This document shows positions 7,966-17,701 of a DNA stretch of 64,000 nucleotides, one piece after another. Within the stretch, counting starts at the first letter, position 1, and the number at the start of each line of letters is the position of its first letter. Made by a program: the position numbers and the translations under genes. Source of the stretch: an uncultured Duncaniella sp. (lineage in GTDB: Bacteria; Bacteroidota; Bacteroidia; Bacteroidales; Muribaculaceae); assembly GCF_910578445.1 (NCBI RefSeq), contig NZ_CAJTQC010000008.1, forward strand, positions 42,301 to 106,300, given 5' to 3'. The notes under the pieces are model-generated. The model searched no databases. It was not told where the DNA came from and saw nothing but the letters and a program-made list of their open reading frames with translations.

Positions 7966-9162
7966 TTATACTTCAAGGTTGAGATTGAATTTCTCGTTCC
8001 AAGGGAGGCCGTTTTTGGCGAGCTCGTCGAGGAATGGATCCGGATCGAATTCTTCGACATTGTTCACACCGGGCTTAACCCATTTTCCTGTAAGGAACAT
8101 CATCGCTCCTACCATTGCGGGGACACCGGTCGTGTAGCTGACAGCTTGCATGCCTGTTTCGCGATATGCTTCCTCGTGAGAGCAGTTGTTCCAGATGTAA
8201 TATGTAAGGTGCTTGCCTTCTTTGTCGAGACCTTCGATGCGGCAACCGATTGAAGTTTCGCCGTGATAGTTCTCACCGAGGTCCTGAGGATTGGGAAGGA
8301 CAGCCTTGAGGAACTGGAGAGGAACGATCTTCTGTCCGTTGAATTCCACTTCGTCGATGCGTGCCATGCCGATGTTCTGGATTACACGGAGGTGTGTGAG
8401 ATATTCCTGTCCGAATGTCATCCAGAAACGTGCGCGCTTGATTGAGGGATAGTTCTTGACGAGTGATTCGAGTTCCTCGTGATAGAGAAGGTAGCTTTCG
8501 CGCTCACCGATATTCGGATAGGTGAGAGTCTTGTGGATTTCGAGCGGACCTGTGGTCACCCATTTGCCGTCCTCGTAATAACGTCCGTTCTGTGTGATTT
8601 CGCGGATGTTGATTTCGGGGTTGAAGTTGGTGGCGAATGCCTTGCCGTGGTCTCCGCCGTTGCAGTCGACGATGTCGAGATATTCCATGTCGGAGAAATA
8701 GTGCTTGGCCGCATATGCTGTAAACACGCCGGACACTCCGGGGTCGAATCCGCAACCGAGGATTGCGGTCAGGCCGGCATCCTCGAAACGCTGCTTGTAG
8801 GCCCACTGCCATGAATATTCGAAGTGTGCCACGTCCTTGGGCTCATAGTTTGCTGTGTCGAGGTAGTTGACTCCGCATATAAGGCAGGCATCCATGATGG
8901 TAAGATCCTGATAGGGGAGAGCTACATTGATGACGAGTTCAGGCTTGTGGCGGTTGAACAGTTCGACAAGCTGAGGAACGCTGTCGGCATCAACAACGTC
9001 TGAACTGATGTTGGGTTTGCCGATGGCTTCGACAATTGCGTCACATTTACTGCGGGTGCGCGAAGCGATGACGATTTCTGTGAAAACTTCAGGGTGCTGG
9101 GCGCACTTGTGAGCGACAACGGTTCCTACGCCGCCTGCTCCGATAATTACGACTTTTGCCAT
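7966..9162 (-). CDS. Saccharopine dehydrogenase-family enzyme, carboxyspermidine dehydrogenase type
   Basis: 398 residues. An N-terminal Rossmann fold (VVIIGAGGVGTVVAHKCA, 4-21) binds NAD(P)H; the full-length similarity is to the saccharopine dehydrogenase family members that act as carboxynorspermidine or carboxyspermidine dehydrogenase (ILGCGFDPGVSGVFTAYA, TFGQEYLTHLRVIQNIGM, TTGVPAMVGAMM). In gut Bacteroides this enzyme condenses aspartate semialdehyde with putrescine to carboxyspermidine, the first step of the alternative spermidine pathway. The partner decarboxylase is not in this window. True lysine-pathway saccharopine dehydrogenase is the main alternative but fits Bacteroidales less well. 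Cytoplasmic; apparently monocistronic. Confidence 0.8.
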   Translation of the reverse strand: MAKVVIIGAGGVGTVVAHKCAQHPEVFTEIVIASRTRSKCDAIVEAIGKPNISSDVVDADSVPQLVELFNRHKPELVINVALPYQDLTIMDACLICGVNYLDTANYEPKDVAHFEYSWQWAYKQRFEDAGLTAILGCGFDPGVSGVFTAYAAKHYFSDMEYLDIVDCNGGDHGKAFATNFNPEINIREITQNGRYYEDGKWVTTGPLEIHKTLTYPNIGERESYLLYHEELESLVKNYPSIKRARFWMTFGQEYLTHLRVIQNIGMARIDEVEFNGQKIVPLQFLKAVLPNPQDLGENYHGETSIGCRIEGLDKEGKHLTYYIWNNCSHEEAYRETGMQAVSYTTGVPAMVGAMMFLTGKWVKPGVNNVEEFDPDPFLDELAKNGLPWNEKFNLNLEV

Positions 9163-9223
9163 GTTCTCTATTTTATAAGATAGGATTTTTAGATCAGAGT
9201 TTGTGTATAGCTAAATTTTTTTA

Positions 9224-9260
9224 CTGCTGAGCGACGGAAATGCAATCCGTCGCTCAGCAG
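9224..9260 (-). terminator. Strong hairpin after the Bax inhibitor-1-like gene
   Basis: 15-bp perfect stem (9224-9238 with 9246-9260), loop of 7. Read on the minus strand it is followed by an A-rich rather than T-rich stretch; the T-rich tail is on the plus side. Probable transcript end, orientation not certain. Confidence 0.6.
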
Positions 9261-9286
9261 ATTTATTTTTCAGGATAGATAGTCTG

Positions 9287-10030
9287 TCAGTCGCGCTGGC
9301 TTCCGAAGAATCTGAGGAGATAGATGAAGAGGTTGATGAAGTCGAGATAGAGTGTGAGCGCGCCGATTGTAGCGAGGTGTCCTGCATATGCCGACGGTGT
9401 CACGAGTGCCATCTGCTTGATTTTCTGGGTGTCCCATGCGGTGAGGCCGACAAAGATAAGCACACCTGCTATCGAGATGATCCAGTCAAGGGTAGAGCTC
9501 TTGGTGAAGATATTGACAACAGAAGCGATAATCAGACCGATAAGCGCATAGAACAGGAAATTGCCCCATTTTGTAAGGTCCTGAGTTGTGAAATAGCCGT
9601 AGACACTCATAGCTCCGAACGTTCCTGCGCAGATAAAGAATGTCTTGGCGATGGAAGTCATTGTATAGACGAGGAAAATCGGAGCGAGAGCCATGCCGTT
9701 GATAGCTGCGAATGCGTAGAACAGCAGTGTTGCCGCTATGGATGACATCTTCATCACTCGTGCTGACAGTACGAATACAAGTACGAGTTCGGCGATGAAA
9801 AGACCCCAGTAGAACCAAGAGTTGGTCGCCATAAAGGTCATGTAGCTCATCGAAGTCGAACAGAAGAGAGAGACGAATGCGGTCACGAGAAGACCGAGAA
9901 ACATTTTGAAGTAGACGCGCTTCATCACTGAAGTGGTGGTCTGGACCACCTCTGCCTGTGAGGCATGGTAGCCGTTGTAGTTATTGCCTCCGCCATAGTA
10001 AGGGGGAGGGGTCTGCTGATTGTAACTCAT
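9287..10030 (-). CDS. Bax inhibitor-1/YccA family membrane protein
   Basis: 247 residues: a 40-residue polar, Gly/Asn/Tyr-rich N-terminus, then seven hydrophobic helices. The last helices carry the family signature ending in GALTLYLDFINLFIYLLRFFG. The family (BI-1/TMBIM, YccA, YbhL) forms inner-membrane proteins; YccA binds and modulates FtsH protease in E. coli and a Bacillus homologue is a pH-dependent calcium leak channel. Which role applies here is unknown. It stands alone with a hairpin after it. Confidence 0.9.
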   Translation of the reverse strand: MSYNQQTPPPYYGGGNNYNGYHASQAEVVQTTTSVMKRVYFKMFLGLLVTAFVSLFCSTSMSYMTFMATNSWFYWGLFIAELVLVFVLSARVMKMSSIAATLLFYAFAAINGMALAPIFLVYTMTSIAKTFFICAGTFGAMSVYGYFTTQDLTKWGNFLFYALIGLIIASVVNIFTKSSTLDWIISIAGVLIFVGLTAWDTQKIKQMALVTPSAYAGHLATIGALTLYLDFINLFIYLLRFFGSQRD

Positions 10031-10134
10031 GTTTTAGATGCGTTTTTAGTTTGTGTGAAGTGAATTAGAGAGTAGATATATAAAAACGTATTAATGACGC
10101 AACATGTTTGTTGGACTATTGGCCGTGAGCCGTT

Positions 10135-11922
10135 TTACATTCTTTCGGGAACTTCAATTCCGAGTAGGCCCATGCCGGTCTTTACTACTCGTGCTGTCTG
10201 ACGGCTCAATTCGAGGCGGAGCGAACGTTTGGCAGCGTCGCTTTCCTTCAGGATAGAGCAGTCGTGATAGAACTGGTTGTAGCTCTTCACGAGATCATAG
10301 ATATAGTTGGCGATGAGCGCCGGACTGTAGCTCTGTCCTGCTGCCTGTACGGTTGCCGGGAAATCAGCCAAAGACTGAATAAGGGTGATTTCACGCTCTC
10401 CCGGAGCGACATTGCTGTAGCCTTCGATTTTCATACCTTCGTCCTCGGCCTTGCGGAGCACTGAGCAGATTCGAGCGTAGGTATATTGTATGAAGGGGCC
10501 GGTATTGCCGTTGAAGTCGATTGATTCCTTGGGATTGAAAGTGATGTTTTTTCGGGGATCGACTTTCAGGAGGAAATATTTGAGCGCTCCAAGGCCTACC
10601 ATCTCGGATATGCGGGCTATTTCTTCGTCGCTGAGACCGTCGAGTTTGCCGAGTTCGGCCGAAACGGTTTTGGCTGTCGCCACCATGTCGTCCATCAGGT
10701 CGTCGGCATCAACGACAGTTCCTTCGCGCGATTTCATCTTGCCTTCGGGAAGTTCGACCATGCCGTAGGAGAAGTGTACGAGATCTTTGCCCCACTTGAA
10801 CCCAAGACGGTCAAGGAGAATGGACAGGACTTGGAAATGGTAGTTCTGTTCATTGCCCACGACATATATCATCTTGTCGATGGGATAATCCTCATAGCGC
10901 AGTTTGGCAGTGCCTATGTCCTGAGTCATGTAGACAGATGTGCCGTCGCTGCGCAACAGAAGTTTGTGGTCAAGTCCTTCGCCTGTAAGGTCGGCCCAGA
11001 CAGAGCCGTCCTCTTTGCGGTACATTTTTCCTGCTTCAAGGCCTTCGAGCACTTTGCCTTTGCCTTCAAGATAGGTTTCGCTTTCGTAATAGATTTTGTC
11101 GAAGTTTACGCCCATTCGCTTGTAGGTCTCGTCGAAACCGGCATAGACCCATGAGTTCATTGTCTCCCATAGGGCACGGATTTCGGGATCTTTCTGTTCC
11201 CATTTCACGAGCATTGCGCGCGCTTCTTTCATCAATGGTGATGCGGCTTCGGCTTCCTCCTTGGTCATGCCCTGCTCTTCAAGAGCTTTGAGCTCGGCTT
11301 TGTAGTGTTTGTCGAAGAGCACATAGAAATCGCCGATAAGGTGGTCGCCCTTCTTGCCGGCCGATTCCGGGGTCACGCCTTCGCCCCATTTCTGCCATGC
11401 GAGCATTGATTTGCAGATATGGATGCCTCGGTCATTGACTATGTTGGTTTTCACGACGCGGTTGCCGCAAGCCTTGAGGATTTCAGCGAGGCTGAAACCG
11501 AGAAGATTGTTGCGGATGTGGCCGAGGTGAAGAGGTTTGTTCGTATTTGGTGATGAATATTCGACCATTACGAGAGGCGAGTTTGCGTCGGCAGCCTTCA
11601 GGCCATAGTCGGGTGTGTCGGCGATATGGCCGAGTACCGAATTCCAGAATTTTGGAGCGACCGTGATGTTGAGGAAGCCTTTGACAACGTTGAATTTTTC
11701 AACGGCTTCTTCGTTAGCCTCAAGCCATGCGCCGATTTCCTGACCGACGGCATCGGGCGCTTTGCGCGCAGCCTTGACCCAAGGGAAAACAACAACTGTC
11801 AGGTTACCCTCAAATTCCTTACGGGTGGCCTGTGGTACTATGGTTTCTGCGGGAGTGTCGATACCGTAAAGCTCTTTGACAGCTTTTGAGACTGCCTGTG
11901 CAATGATGCTATCAATAGACAT
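10135..11922 (-). CDS. argS: Arginyl-tRNA synthetase
   Basis: 595 residues from the ATG at 11922; an earlier in-frame ATG (11985) would add 21 residues unlike any ArgS N-terminus. Class I synthetase: N-terminal tRNA D-loop-binding domain, the HIGH-type motif in NTNKPLHLGHIRNN, catalytic Rossmann domain, a KMSKS-like MKSREGTVV segment, and the all-alpha DALR anticodon-binding domain ending LLGIEVPERM. It charges tRNA-Arg with arginine in the cytoplasm. A -7-type box (CAAAATTA on the plus strand, 12016-12023) lies about 95 bases upstream. Single-gene unit. Confidence 0.97.
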   Translation of the reverse strand: MSIDSIIAQAVSKAVKELYGIDTPAETIVPQATRKEFEGNLTVVVFPWVKAARKAPDAVGQEIGAWLEANEEAVEKFNVVKGFLNITVAPKFWNSVLGHIADTPDYGLKAADANSPLVMVEYSSPNTNKPLHLGHIRNNLLGFSLAEILKACGNRVVKTNIVNDRGIHICKSMLAWQKWGEGVTPESAGKKGDHLIGDFYVLFDKHYKAELKALEEQGMTKEEAEAASPLMKEARAMLVKWEQKDPEIRALWETMNSWVYAGFDETYKRMGVNFDKIYYESETYLEGKGKVLEGLEAGKMYRKEDGSVWADLTGEGLDHKLLLRSDGTSVYMTQDIGTAKLRYEDYPIDKMIYVVGNEQNYHFQVLSILLDRLGFKWGKDLVHFSYGMVELPEGKMKSREGTVVDADDLMDDMVATAKTVSAELGKLDGLSDEEIARISEMVGLGALKYFLLKVDPRKNITFNPKESIDFNGNTGPFIQYTYARICSVLRKAEDEGMKIEGYSNVAPGEREITLIQSLADFPATVQAAGQSYSPALIANYIYDLVKSYNQFYHDCSILKESDAAKRSLRLELSRQTARVVKTGMGLLGIEVPERM

Positions 11923-12053
11923 TTTTATTGTTCGGATTTTGTCTTTAATAAATAAAAAATTTCCTCTGATGATTATGTTTTGCAAGAGAGCATGATGCTC
12001 CCATGCTTCAAATCACAAAATTACAATAAAAATGCGAATATCCGAAATATTTG

Positions 12054-13340
12054 TCATCCTTTGTCCCATAACTCTCCTCTTTTGGGATATTTTGATCCGC
12101 CGAGAAGCAGGCGCAGTGATGTGTTATAGCTGAAATATGCCCATATCCAGTTGATGACTACGTTGATTTTGTTTCTCATGCCAAGCAGTGAAATCAGATG
12201 GATGAACATCCATGCGAGCCATGCCACGAATCCCGATAAATGTATGCCGTGGAGGTCGGCCACCGCCCTGTTTCGGCCGATTGTGGCCATAGAGCCTTTG
12301 TCGGCATATCTGAATGGCTTGTCAAATTTGCCGGAATTCAGGCTTTTGGCAAGAAATCGCCCTTGTTGGATGGCCACTTGTGCGAGCTGGGGAAGGCCTT
12401 TGGGATATTTCTCGGTTGTCAGCAAGCCGATGTCTCCGATGGCATAAATATCGTCGAGCCCTTCGACCCGGCAATATTGGTCGGTTGGAAAGCGTCCGCC
12501 ACGTCCGGCTTTATAGTCAACACCTGAAAATTCTATAGGCACGCCGGTCACACCAGCGGTCCAGATGACCATCTCGCTGTAAATCGTCGAGCCGTCATCA
12601 AGTGTGATTACATTTTCATTATACGTCTTCATGAGACGTCCGAGTCTCACGTCGACCATTAGCTGGCCAAGGTCTCGCAATGCTGTGTCAGAAGCCTCCC
12701 GGCTCATAGTACCCAACAGGCGGTCAGCCCCTTCGACGATTGTTATGCTAAGTTCGTCAGGCGAAATGCCGGGGTAGTCGCGTTTAAGGATATAGCGTTT
12801 CAGCTCTCCGACAGCGCCTGCGATTTCGACTCCCGCCGGACCGCCGCCGATGACAACGAAACTCAACATGCGGCGACGCTTTTCGCGGTCAGTCTCGACT
12901 GCGGCACGTTCGCAGCGAAACAATATTTCGTTGCGTATCCTGATGGCCTGATCAGTCGATTTCAGTGTGTAGACATTATCTATAAGGCTGTTGTTGCCGA
13001 AAAAATTATTGGTTGTGCCGATTGCCATTACGAGCTTGTCGTAATGGATGGTTTCATAATCGGTTGAGACTTGTTTTGCCACCACGTCTATATTCCGGAC
13101 CTTCCCGATATGGAAAGTCGTCCCGTGACAGTTGCGTTTGCGCAATTCACGGCGCAAAGGGAAGCAGATGCTTGTCGGGTCAAGTTCCGACGAAGCTACC
13201 TGATAAAACAGAGGCGGAAAGGTGTGATAATTGTGTTTGTCGACAAGTATTACATCAAATTTACTTTTGTCTATCTTCTTGACAAAATTCAGACCGGCGA
13301 AACCACCGCCGACCACAACTATTTTCTGTTTTGTTGACAT
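12054..13340 (-). CDS. ndh: Type II NADH dehydrogenase (NDH-2)
   Basis: 428 residues from the ATG at 13340 (MSTKQKIVVVGGGFAGL); five more in-frame residues upstream are possible. The N-terminal FAD-binding GxGxxG (VVVGGGFAGLNFVKKI), a second dinucleotide motif near residue 165 (FVVIGGGPAGVEIAGAVGEL) for NADH, and the YAIGDIG FAD motif near 300 identify a pyridine nucleotide-disulphide oxidoreductase of the NDH-2 type. A hydrophobic stretch near 370-390 (FVAWLAWMFIHLISLLG) fits C-terminal membrane attachment. It oxidises NADH and reduces quinone (menaquinone in Bacteroidales) without pumping protons. It lies downstream of ftsE with a gap of about 120 bases. Confidence 0.93.
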   Translation of the reverse strand: MSTKQKIVVVGGGFAGLNFVKKIDKSKFDVILVDKHNYHTFPPLFYQVASSELDPTSICFPLRRELRKRNCHGTTFHIGKVRNIDVVAKQVSTDYETIHYDKLVMAIGTTNNFFGNNSLIDNVYTLKSTDQAIRIRNEILFRCERAAVETDREKRRRMLSFVVIGGGPAGVEIAGAVGELKRYILKRDYPGISPDELSITIVEGADRLLGTMSREASDTALRDLGQLMVDVRLGRLMKTYNENVITLDDGSTIYSEMVIWTAGVTGVPIEFSGVDYKAGRGGRFPTDQYCRVEGLDDIYAIGDIGLLTTEKYPKGLPQLAQVAIQQGRFLAKSLNSGKFDKPFRYADKGSMATIGRNRAVADLHGIHLSGFVAWLAWMFIHLISLLGMRNKINVVINWIWAYFSYNTSLRLLLGGSKYPKRGELWDKG

Positions 13341-13459
13341 AAGCAGGAAAGACAAATTGCGTTTATCGTTTTGTTGATTCTATAACGCATTGCTTCTCCT
13401 GTTGGTTTTATTCCGTTGTGTCTGATGAAATATAATCGAGGGTCAGGGTTCTGTGATTT

Positions 13460-14119
13460 TCAGACTATTGTCCGGTTTTCGCATGTCAGAATTCGGGCTG
13501 GGAATTGCTCTACGAGCGATAGGTTGTGTGTTGCCATTATGACTGCGGTTCCTTTGTTCGCAATCTCATGCAGACGGCTGACGATGGCCTCACCTGTCAC
13601 CGGGTCAAGGTTGCCTGTCGGTTCGTCGGCAAGGATTATGCGCGGGCTGTTGAGGAGTGCGCGGGCTATCACTATGCGCTGCTGTTCGCCTCCTGATAGT
13701 TCGTGAGGATTTTTGTAACTCTTGTTAAGCATCCCGACTTGTTTCAGTACCTCCTCTATGCGCTTTTCGATTTCGGCTTTGTCGTGCCAGCCGGTCGCTT
13801 CAAGCACGAAACGCAAATTAGCGTAGGCGCTGCGGTCGGTCAGGAGCTGAAAGTCCTGAAAGACGATGCCGATTTCTCTTCTCAGATATGGAATCTGTCT
13901 GTTGCGTATTGTGTTGAGGTCGTAATCAAGCACCCGCGCCTCACCCGAAGCAATGGGTATGTCGGCATAGATGGATTTGAGCAGGCTTGACTTGCCGCTC
14001 CCGACTTTGCCCATGAGATAGACAAATTCGCCTTCGTCGACCGAAAGGTTGACGTGTTTCAGAGCTATCAGGTCCTGACGGTGAAGCTCGACATCCTTAT
14101 ATTCTATGACTTTTCCCAT
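13460..14119 (-). CDS. ftsE: FtsE-type ABC transporter ATP-binding protein
   Basis: 219 residues, the FtsE size. Walker A GKVGSGKSS (37-45), Q-loop VFQDFQLL, signature LSGGEQQR (141-148) and Walker B IILADEPTGNLD. In Bacteroidota FtsE pairs with FtsX to control peptidoglycan hydrolases at the division site; no ftsX lies next to it here. LolD/MacB-type ATPases are the alternative, but the length and the line VLDYDLNTIRNRQIPYLRR favour FtsE. It follows recQ by 43 bases on the same strand and may be in the clpP-clpX-recQ transcript. Confidence 0.85.
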   Translation of the reverse strand: MGKVIEYKDVELHRQDLIALKHVNLSVDEGEFVYLMGKVGSGKSSLLKSIYADIPIASGEARVLDYDLNTIRNRQIPYLRREIGIVFQDFQLLTDRSAYANLRFVLEATGWHDKAEIEKRIEEVLKQVGMLNKSYKNPHELSGGEQQRIVIARALLNSPRIILADEPTGNLDPVTGEAIVSRLHEIANKGTAVIMATHNLSLVEQFPARILTCENRTIV

Positions 14120-14162
14120 GCTTTCGAGTTATGGTGGCAGATGTGAAATTTTTTGCGCGTGG

Positions 14163-16337
14163 TTAATTGCCCATCTCTGACATGAATTTTATTCTCATCA
14201 GGCGGATTTCGTCTTCCGTAAAGTCTTCTCCGAGTTCGCGGTAAGCTTCGTTGAGATCGTCGGTCTGACATTCTTTGAAGAAATCGAAAATTTCTTCTTG
14301 AGAATCTTCGTCGATAATCTCGTCGATATAATAATTGATGTTGATTTTTGTGCCTGAATACACGATAGCTTCGATGTCGTCGATGAGTTCGCTGAAATCA
14401 AGGCCTTTGGCAATTGCTATTTCCGGCAGTGGGATTTTGCGGTCTACAGCCTGTATGATGAAATATTTTGTAGAATTTCGGCTTGGCACGCTGCGCACAC
14501 GGAAGTCCTCGGGGCGTTCGATTTCATTGTCCTCGACATGACGCTTGATTACTTTGACGAATTCTTCGCCATAGCGTTTAGCCTTGCCTTGGCCTACACC
14601 GGGGATGTTCTGAAGTTCCTCTATTGAAATCGGGTAGGTCGTGGCCATCGCTTCGAGCGACGGGTCTTGGAATATCACATAAGGAGGCAAGCCGAGCTTT
14701 TTGGCAATCTTCTTGCGCAGGTCTTTAAGAATGCTGAAAAGTTCATCGTCGGCTGCACATGAGCCTCCGCTCTTCAGGATTTCGGGTTCCGGCTCCTCGC
14801 TGAAATCAGTGTCCTCGACTACTTTGAACGATTCAGGACGCGAAAGGAATTTTTTGCCTTTCGATGTGATTTTTAAAAGTCCGTAATTCTCGATATCGCG
14901 TTCGAGATAGCCGGCAAGAATAGCCTGGCGGATTACGGCACTGATAAGGCGCTCGTCTGCGCCTTGTTCGCTGCCGAACACTTCAAGCTGGTCATGCTCA
15001 TAGGATTTGACATCTGAGGTTGCCCGTCCGAGCACAACGTCGGTAACATGGTCGGCCTTGAATTTTTCTTTTAGTGCGATGACGGTTTCCAACACCGCGC
15101 ATAAATCATCTTTAGCTTCCACTTTTTTCTTTGGATTAATGCAGTTGTCACAGTTCTGGCAGTTGTCTTGTCCGTATTCTTCGCCGAAATAAAACAGCAG
15201 CGAACGTCGGCGGCAACTGCTTGCCTCAGCGTAGCTTTGGGTTTCAATCAGGAGCTGCCGCCCGATTTCCTGCTCGGCAAGCGGTTTGCCTTGCATGAAT
15301 TTCTCCATTTTCTGAAGGTCCTTGGCCGTGTAGAAGGTGATGCACTGTCCTTCACCTCCGTCTCGGCCGGCGCGGCCTGTCTCCTGATAGTAGCCCTCAA
15401 GCGACTTGGGCATATCATAATGTATAACAAATCTAACGTCGGGTTTGTCGATTCCCATTCCGAAGGCTATGGTGGCCACGATCACATCCACTTTCTCCAT
15501 CAGGAATGCGTCCTGATTGGAGCTGCGGGTCGCTCCGTCCATGCCGGCGTGATAAGGAAGAGCCTTGATGTCATTGACAACAAGCATCTCTGCGAGTTCC
15601 TCGACTTTTTTGCGGCTCAGACAGTAGATTATGCCTGATTTGCCGGGGTTGTTTTTGATATATTTAATGATTTCCTTGTCGATGTTCTGTGTCTTCGGCT
15701 TCACCTCATAATACAGGTTCTCGCGGTTGAACGACGACTTGAATACCTTGGCATTTGTCATGCCGAGGTTCTTCTGGATGTCATGCTGCACCTTGGGCGT
15801 GGCGGTGGCCGTGAGCGCGATCATCGGTCGCGGATTGATTTCGTTGATGATGGGGCGGATGCGCCTGTACTCAGGTCGGAAGTCATGACCCCATTCCGAG
15901 ATGCAATGGGCTTCGTCGACCGCATAGAAGGAAATCGGTATGGTTTTTAGAAATTCAATGTTCTCCTCTTTGGTCAGCGACTCCGGAGCGACATAGAGCA
16001 GTTTCGTGCGTCCGGCGGTGATGTCTGATTTCACCTGATCGATTGCAGAGCGGTTGAGCGAGGAGTTAAGGAAATGGGCCACATGGTCTGCCTCGCTGAA
16101 ATGGCGCATTGCGTCCACCTGATTTTTCATCAGGGCTATCAGCGGGGATATAACAATGGCCGTACCTTCCATCATGAGGGCGGGAAGCTGGTAGCAGAGC
16201 GATTTTCCGCCTCCGGTCGGCATGAGGACGAAAACGTCGTTGCCGTCAAGGAGACTGCTCATGATAGCTTCTTGGTTGCCCTTGAAGGAGTCAAAACCGA
16301 AATGCTCTTTAAGTGCGTCGTGAAGTCGTTGATTCAT
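14163..16337 (-). CDS. recQ: ATP-dependent DNA helicase RecQ
   Basis: 724 residues. Superfamily 2 helicase core with Walker A in MPTGGGKSLCYQLPA (39-53), DEAH at 141-144, SALTATAT-type motif III (IALTATATPKV) and motif VI QETGRAGRDG. Then come the RecQ zinc site (CRRR...NCQNCDNC), a winged-helix RQC domain, an HRDC domain near 545-620 (PPYVIFQDPSLEAMA, NIPGVGQGKAKRYG) and a C-terminal extension of about 100 residues rich in acidic and aromatic residues. It unwinds DNA 3' to 5' in recombinational repair and fork restart. Located 77 bases after clpX, an arrangement common in Bacteroidales. Confidence 0.97.
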   Translation of the reverse strand: MNQRLHDALKEHFGFDSFKGNQEAIMSSLLDGNDVFVLMPTGGGKSLCYQLPALMMEGTAIVISPLIALMKNQVDAMRHFSEADHVAHFLNSSLNRSAIDQVKSDITAGRTKLLYVAPESLTKEENIEFLKTIPISFYAVDEAHCISEWGHDFRPEYRRIRPIINEINPRPMIALTATATPKVQHDIQKNLGMTNAKVFKSSFNRENLYYEVKPKTQNIDKEIIKYIKNNPGKSGIIYCLSRKKVEELAEMLVVNDIKALPYHAGMDGATRSSNQDAFLMEKVDVIVATIAFGMGIDKPDVRFVIHYDMPKSLEGYYQETGRAGRDGGEGQCITFYTAKDLQKMEKFMQGKPLAEQEIGRQLLIETQSYAEASSCRRRSLLFYFGEEYGQDNCQNCDNCINPKKKVEAKDDLCAVLETVIALKEKFKADHVTDVVLGRATSDVKSYEHDQLEVFGSEQGADERLISAVIRQAILAGYLERDIENYGLLKITSKGKKFLSRPESFKVVEDTDFSEEPEPEILKSGGSCAADDELFSILKDLRKKIAKKLGLPPYVIFQDPSLEAMATTYPISIEELQNIPGVGQGKAKRYGEEFVKVIKRHVEDNEIERPEDFRVRSVPSRNSTKYFIIQAVDRKIPLPEIAIAKGLDFSELIDDIEAIVYSGTKININYYIDEIIDEDSQEEIFDFFKECQTDDLNEAYRELGEDFTEDEIRLMRIKFMSEMGN

Positions 16338-16414
16338 GGGATATGCTTCAGGTTGGTGGAGGAGTGAAATGTGAGATTAGAGGGGAGTATGTGATGTGCG
16401 TCGGAGGTCTCCGC

Positions 16415-17683
16415 TCAGCCTATGTAGGCTTTGCGGATTTTCTCCTCGGCAAATGCGCGGTCGATGACCAGCTCTTTGATGTCGGTCGACGGGGTCTCAT
16501 ACATGGGGTCCATCATGATGGTCTCCACAATCGTACGCAGTCCGCGTGCGCCGAGCTTGTATTCAATCGCCTTGTCGACAATGAATTCAAGAGTCTCGTC
16601 TGTGAATACGAGCTTGACGCCGTCCATGGCAAAAAGCTTTTCGTATTGCTTGGTAATAGCGTTTTTAGGCTCTGTGAGTACTCTCAAAAGGGCTTCGCGG
16701 TCAAGCGGGTCGAGATGAACGAGCACCGGCAGGCGGCCTATTATCTCAGGAATGAGGCCGAACGATTTGAGGTCCTGAGGCGCAATGTATTTCAGGTAGT
16801 TGTCAGAATCGACCTTTGACCTGACTGATGAGCCTGTGAAACCTACGACGTGAGTGTTGAGGCGATGTGCGATTTTACGCTCGATGCCGTCAAACGCGCC
16901 TCCGCAGATGAAGAGAATGTTCTTTGTGTCTACGGCAATCATTTTCTGCTCGGGATGTTTGCGTCCACCGTTCGGCGGGACGTTGACAATTGAACCCTCA
17001 AGCAGCTTGAGCAGGCCTTGCTGTACACCTTCGCCCGACACGTCGCGGGTGATCGACGGATTGTCACCCTTGCGGGCGATTTTGTCGATTTCGTCGATGA
17101 AGACTATTCCGCGTTCGGCTTTGGCCACGTCGTAGTCAGCGGCCTGAAGAAGACGGACAAGCAGGCTTTCGATGTCTTCGCCGACATAGCCGGCTTCGGT
17201 GAGGACCGTTGCGTCGACTATGGCAAACGGCACATCGAGCTGTCGTGCGATTGTCTTTGCAAGAAGCGTCTTGCCCGTTCCTGTCGGGCCGACCATGATG
17301 ATGTTGCTCTTCTCGATGTCGACATCGTCCTTGTCCTGCGCGAGACGCTTGTAGTGGTTATAGACTGCGACAGACAGGTATTTTTTTGCGTCTTCCTGAC
17401 CGATGACATACTGGTCGAGGAACTCGCGTATCTCTACCGGGGTCGGGAGAGGCTTGGCTGTGTCGTCGGCCGATGGAGTGTCTTTGCGGTTTTTTGAGCC
17501 GGCAGGGCGGAGTGAAGGGTTCTCCTGATAATAGTCTTTCAGGAGGCCTTCAATCTGTTCGACACACTCGCTGCAGATATACGTGTCGCCGAGCGGACTC
17601 GGAACGAGTATGTCAGTATATGACGGCTCTTTGCCGCAAAATGAACATTTGATTCCTTGATTCGAATTGGATTTTTTTGCCAT
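16415..17683 (-). CDS. clpX: ATP-dependent protease ATPase subunit ClpX
   Basis: 422 residues. The N-terminal zinc-binding domain has Cys13, 16, 37 and 40; the AAA+ module has Walker A GPTGTGKT (132-139), Walker B VFIDEID (194-200) and a sensor/arginine region. The pore-loop GYVGED and the RKH element (RKGDNPSITRD) are present. ClpX unfolds tagged proteins and feeds them into ClpP. The gene starts 18 bases after clpP on the same strand, so the two are co-transcribed. Confidence 0.98.
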   Translation of the reverse strand: MAKKSNSNQGIKCSFCGKEPSYTDILVPSPLGDTYICSECVEQIEGLLKDYYQENPSLRPAGSKNRKDTPSADDTAKPLPTPVEIREFLDQYVIGQEDAKKYLSVAVYNHYKRLAQDKDDVDIEKSNIIMVGPTGTGKTLLAKTIARQLDVPFAIVDATVLTEAGYVGEDIESLLVRLLQAADYDVAKAERGIVFIDEIDKIARKGDNPSITRDVSGEGVQQGLLKLLEGSIVNVPPNGGRKHPEQKMIAVDTKNILFICGGAFDGIERKIAHRLNTHVVGFTGSSVRSKVDSDNYLKYIAPQDLKSFGLIPEIIGRLPVLVHLDPLDREALLRVLTEPKNAITKQYEKLFAMDGVKLVFTDETLEFIVDKAIEYKLGARGLRTIVETIMMDPMYETPSTDIKELVIDRAFAEEKIRKAYIG

Positions 17684-17701
17684 TTCGTGTCTTGGTTGTT
17701 A

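Noticed and set aside
13460..14119. LolD or MacB ATPase instead of FtsE
   Set aside because: No permease partner nearby, and length and motifs fit FtsE better; a small chance remains.
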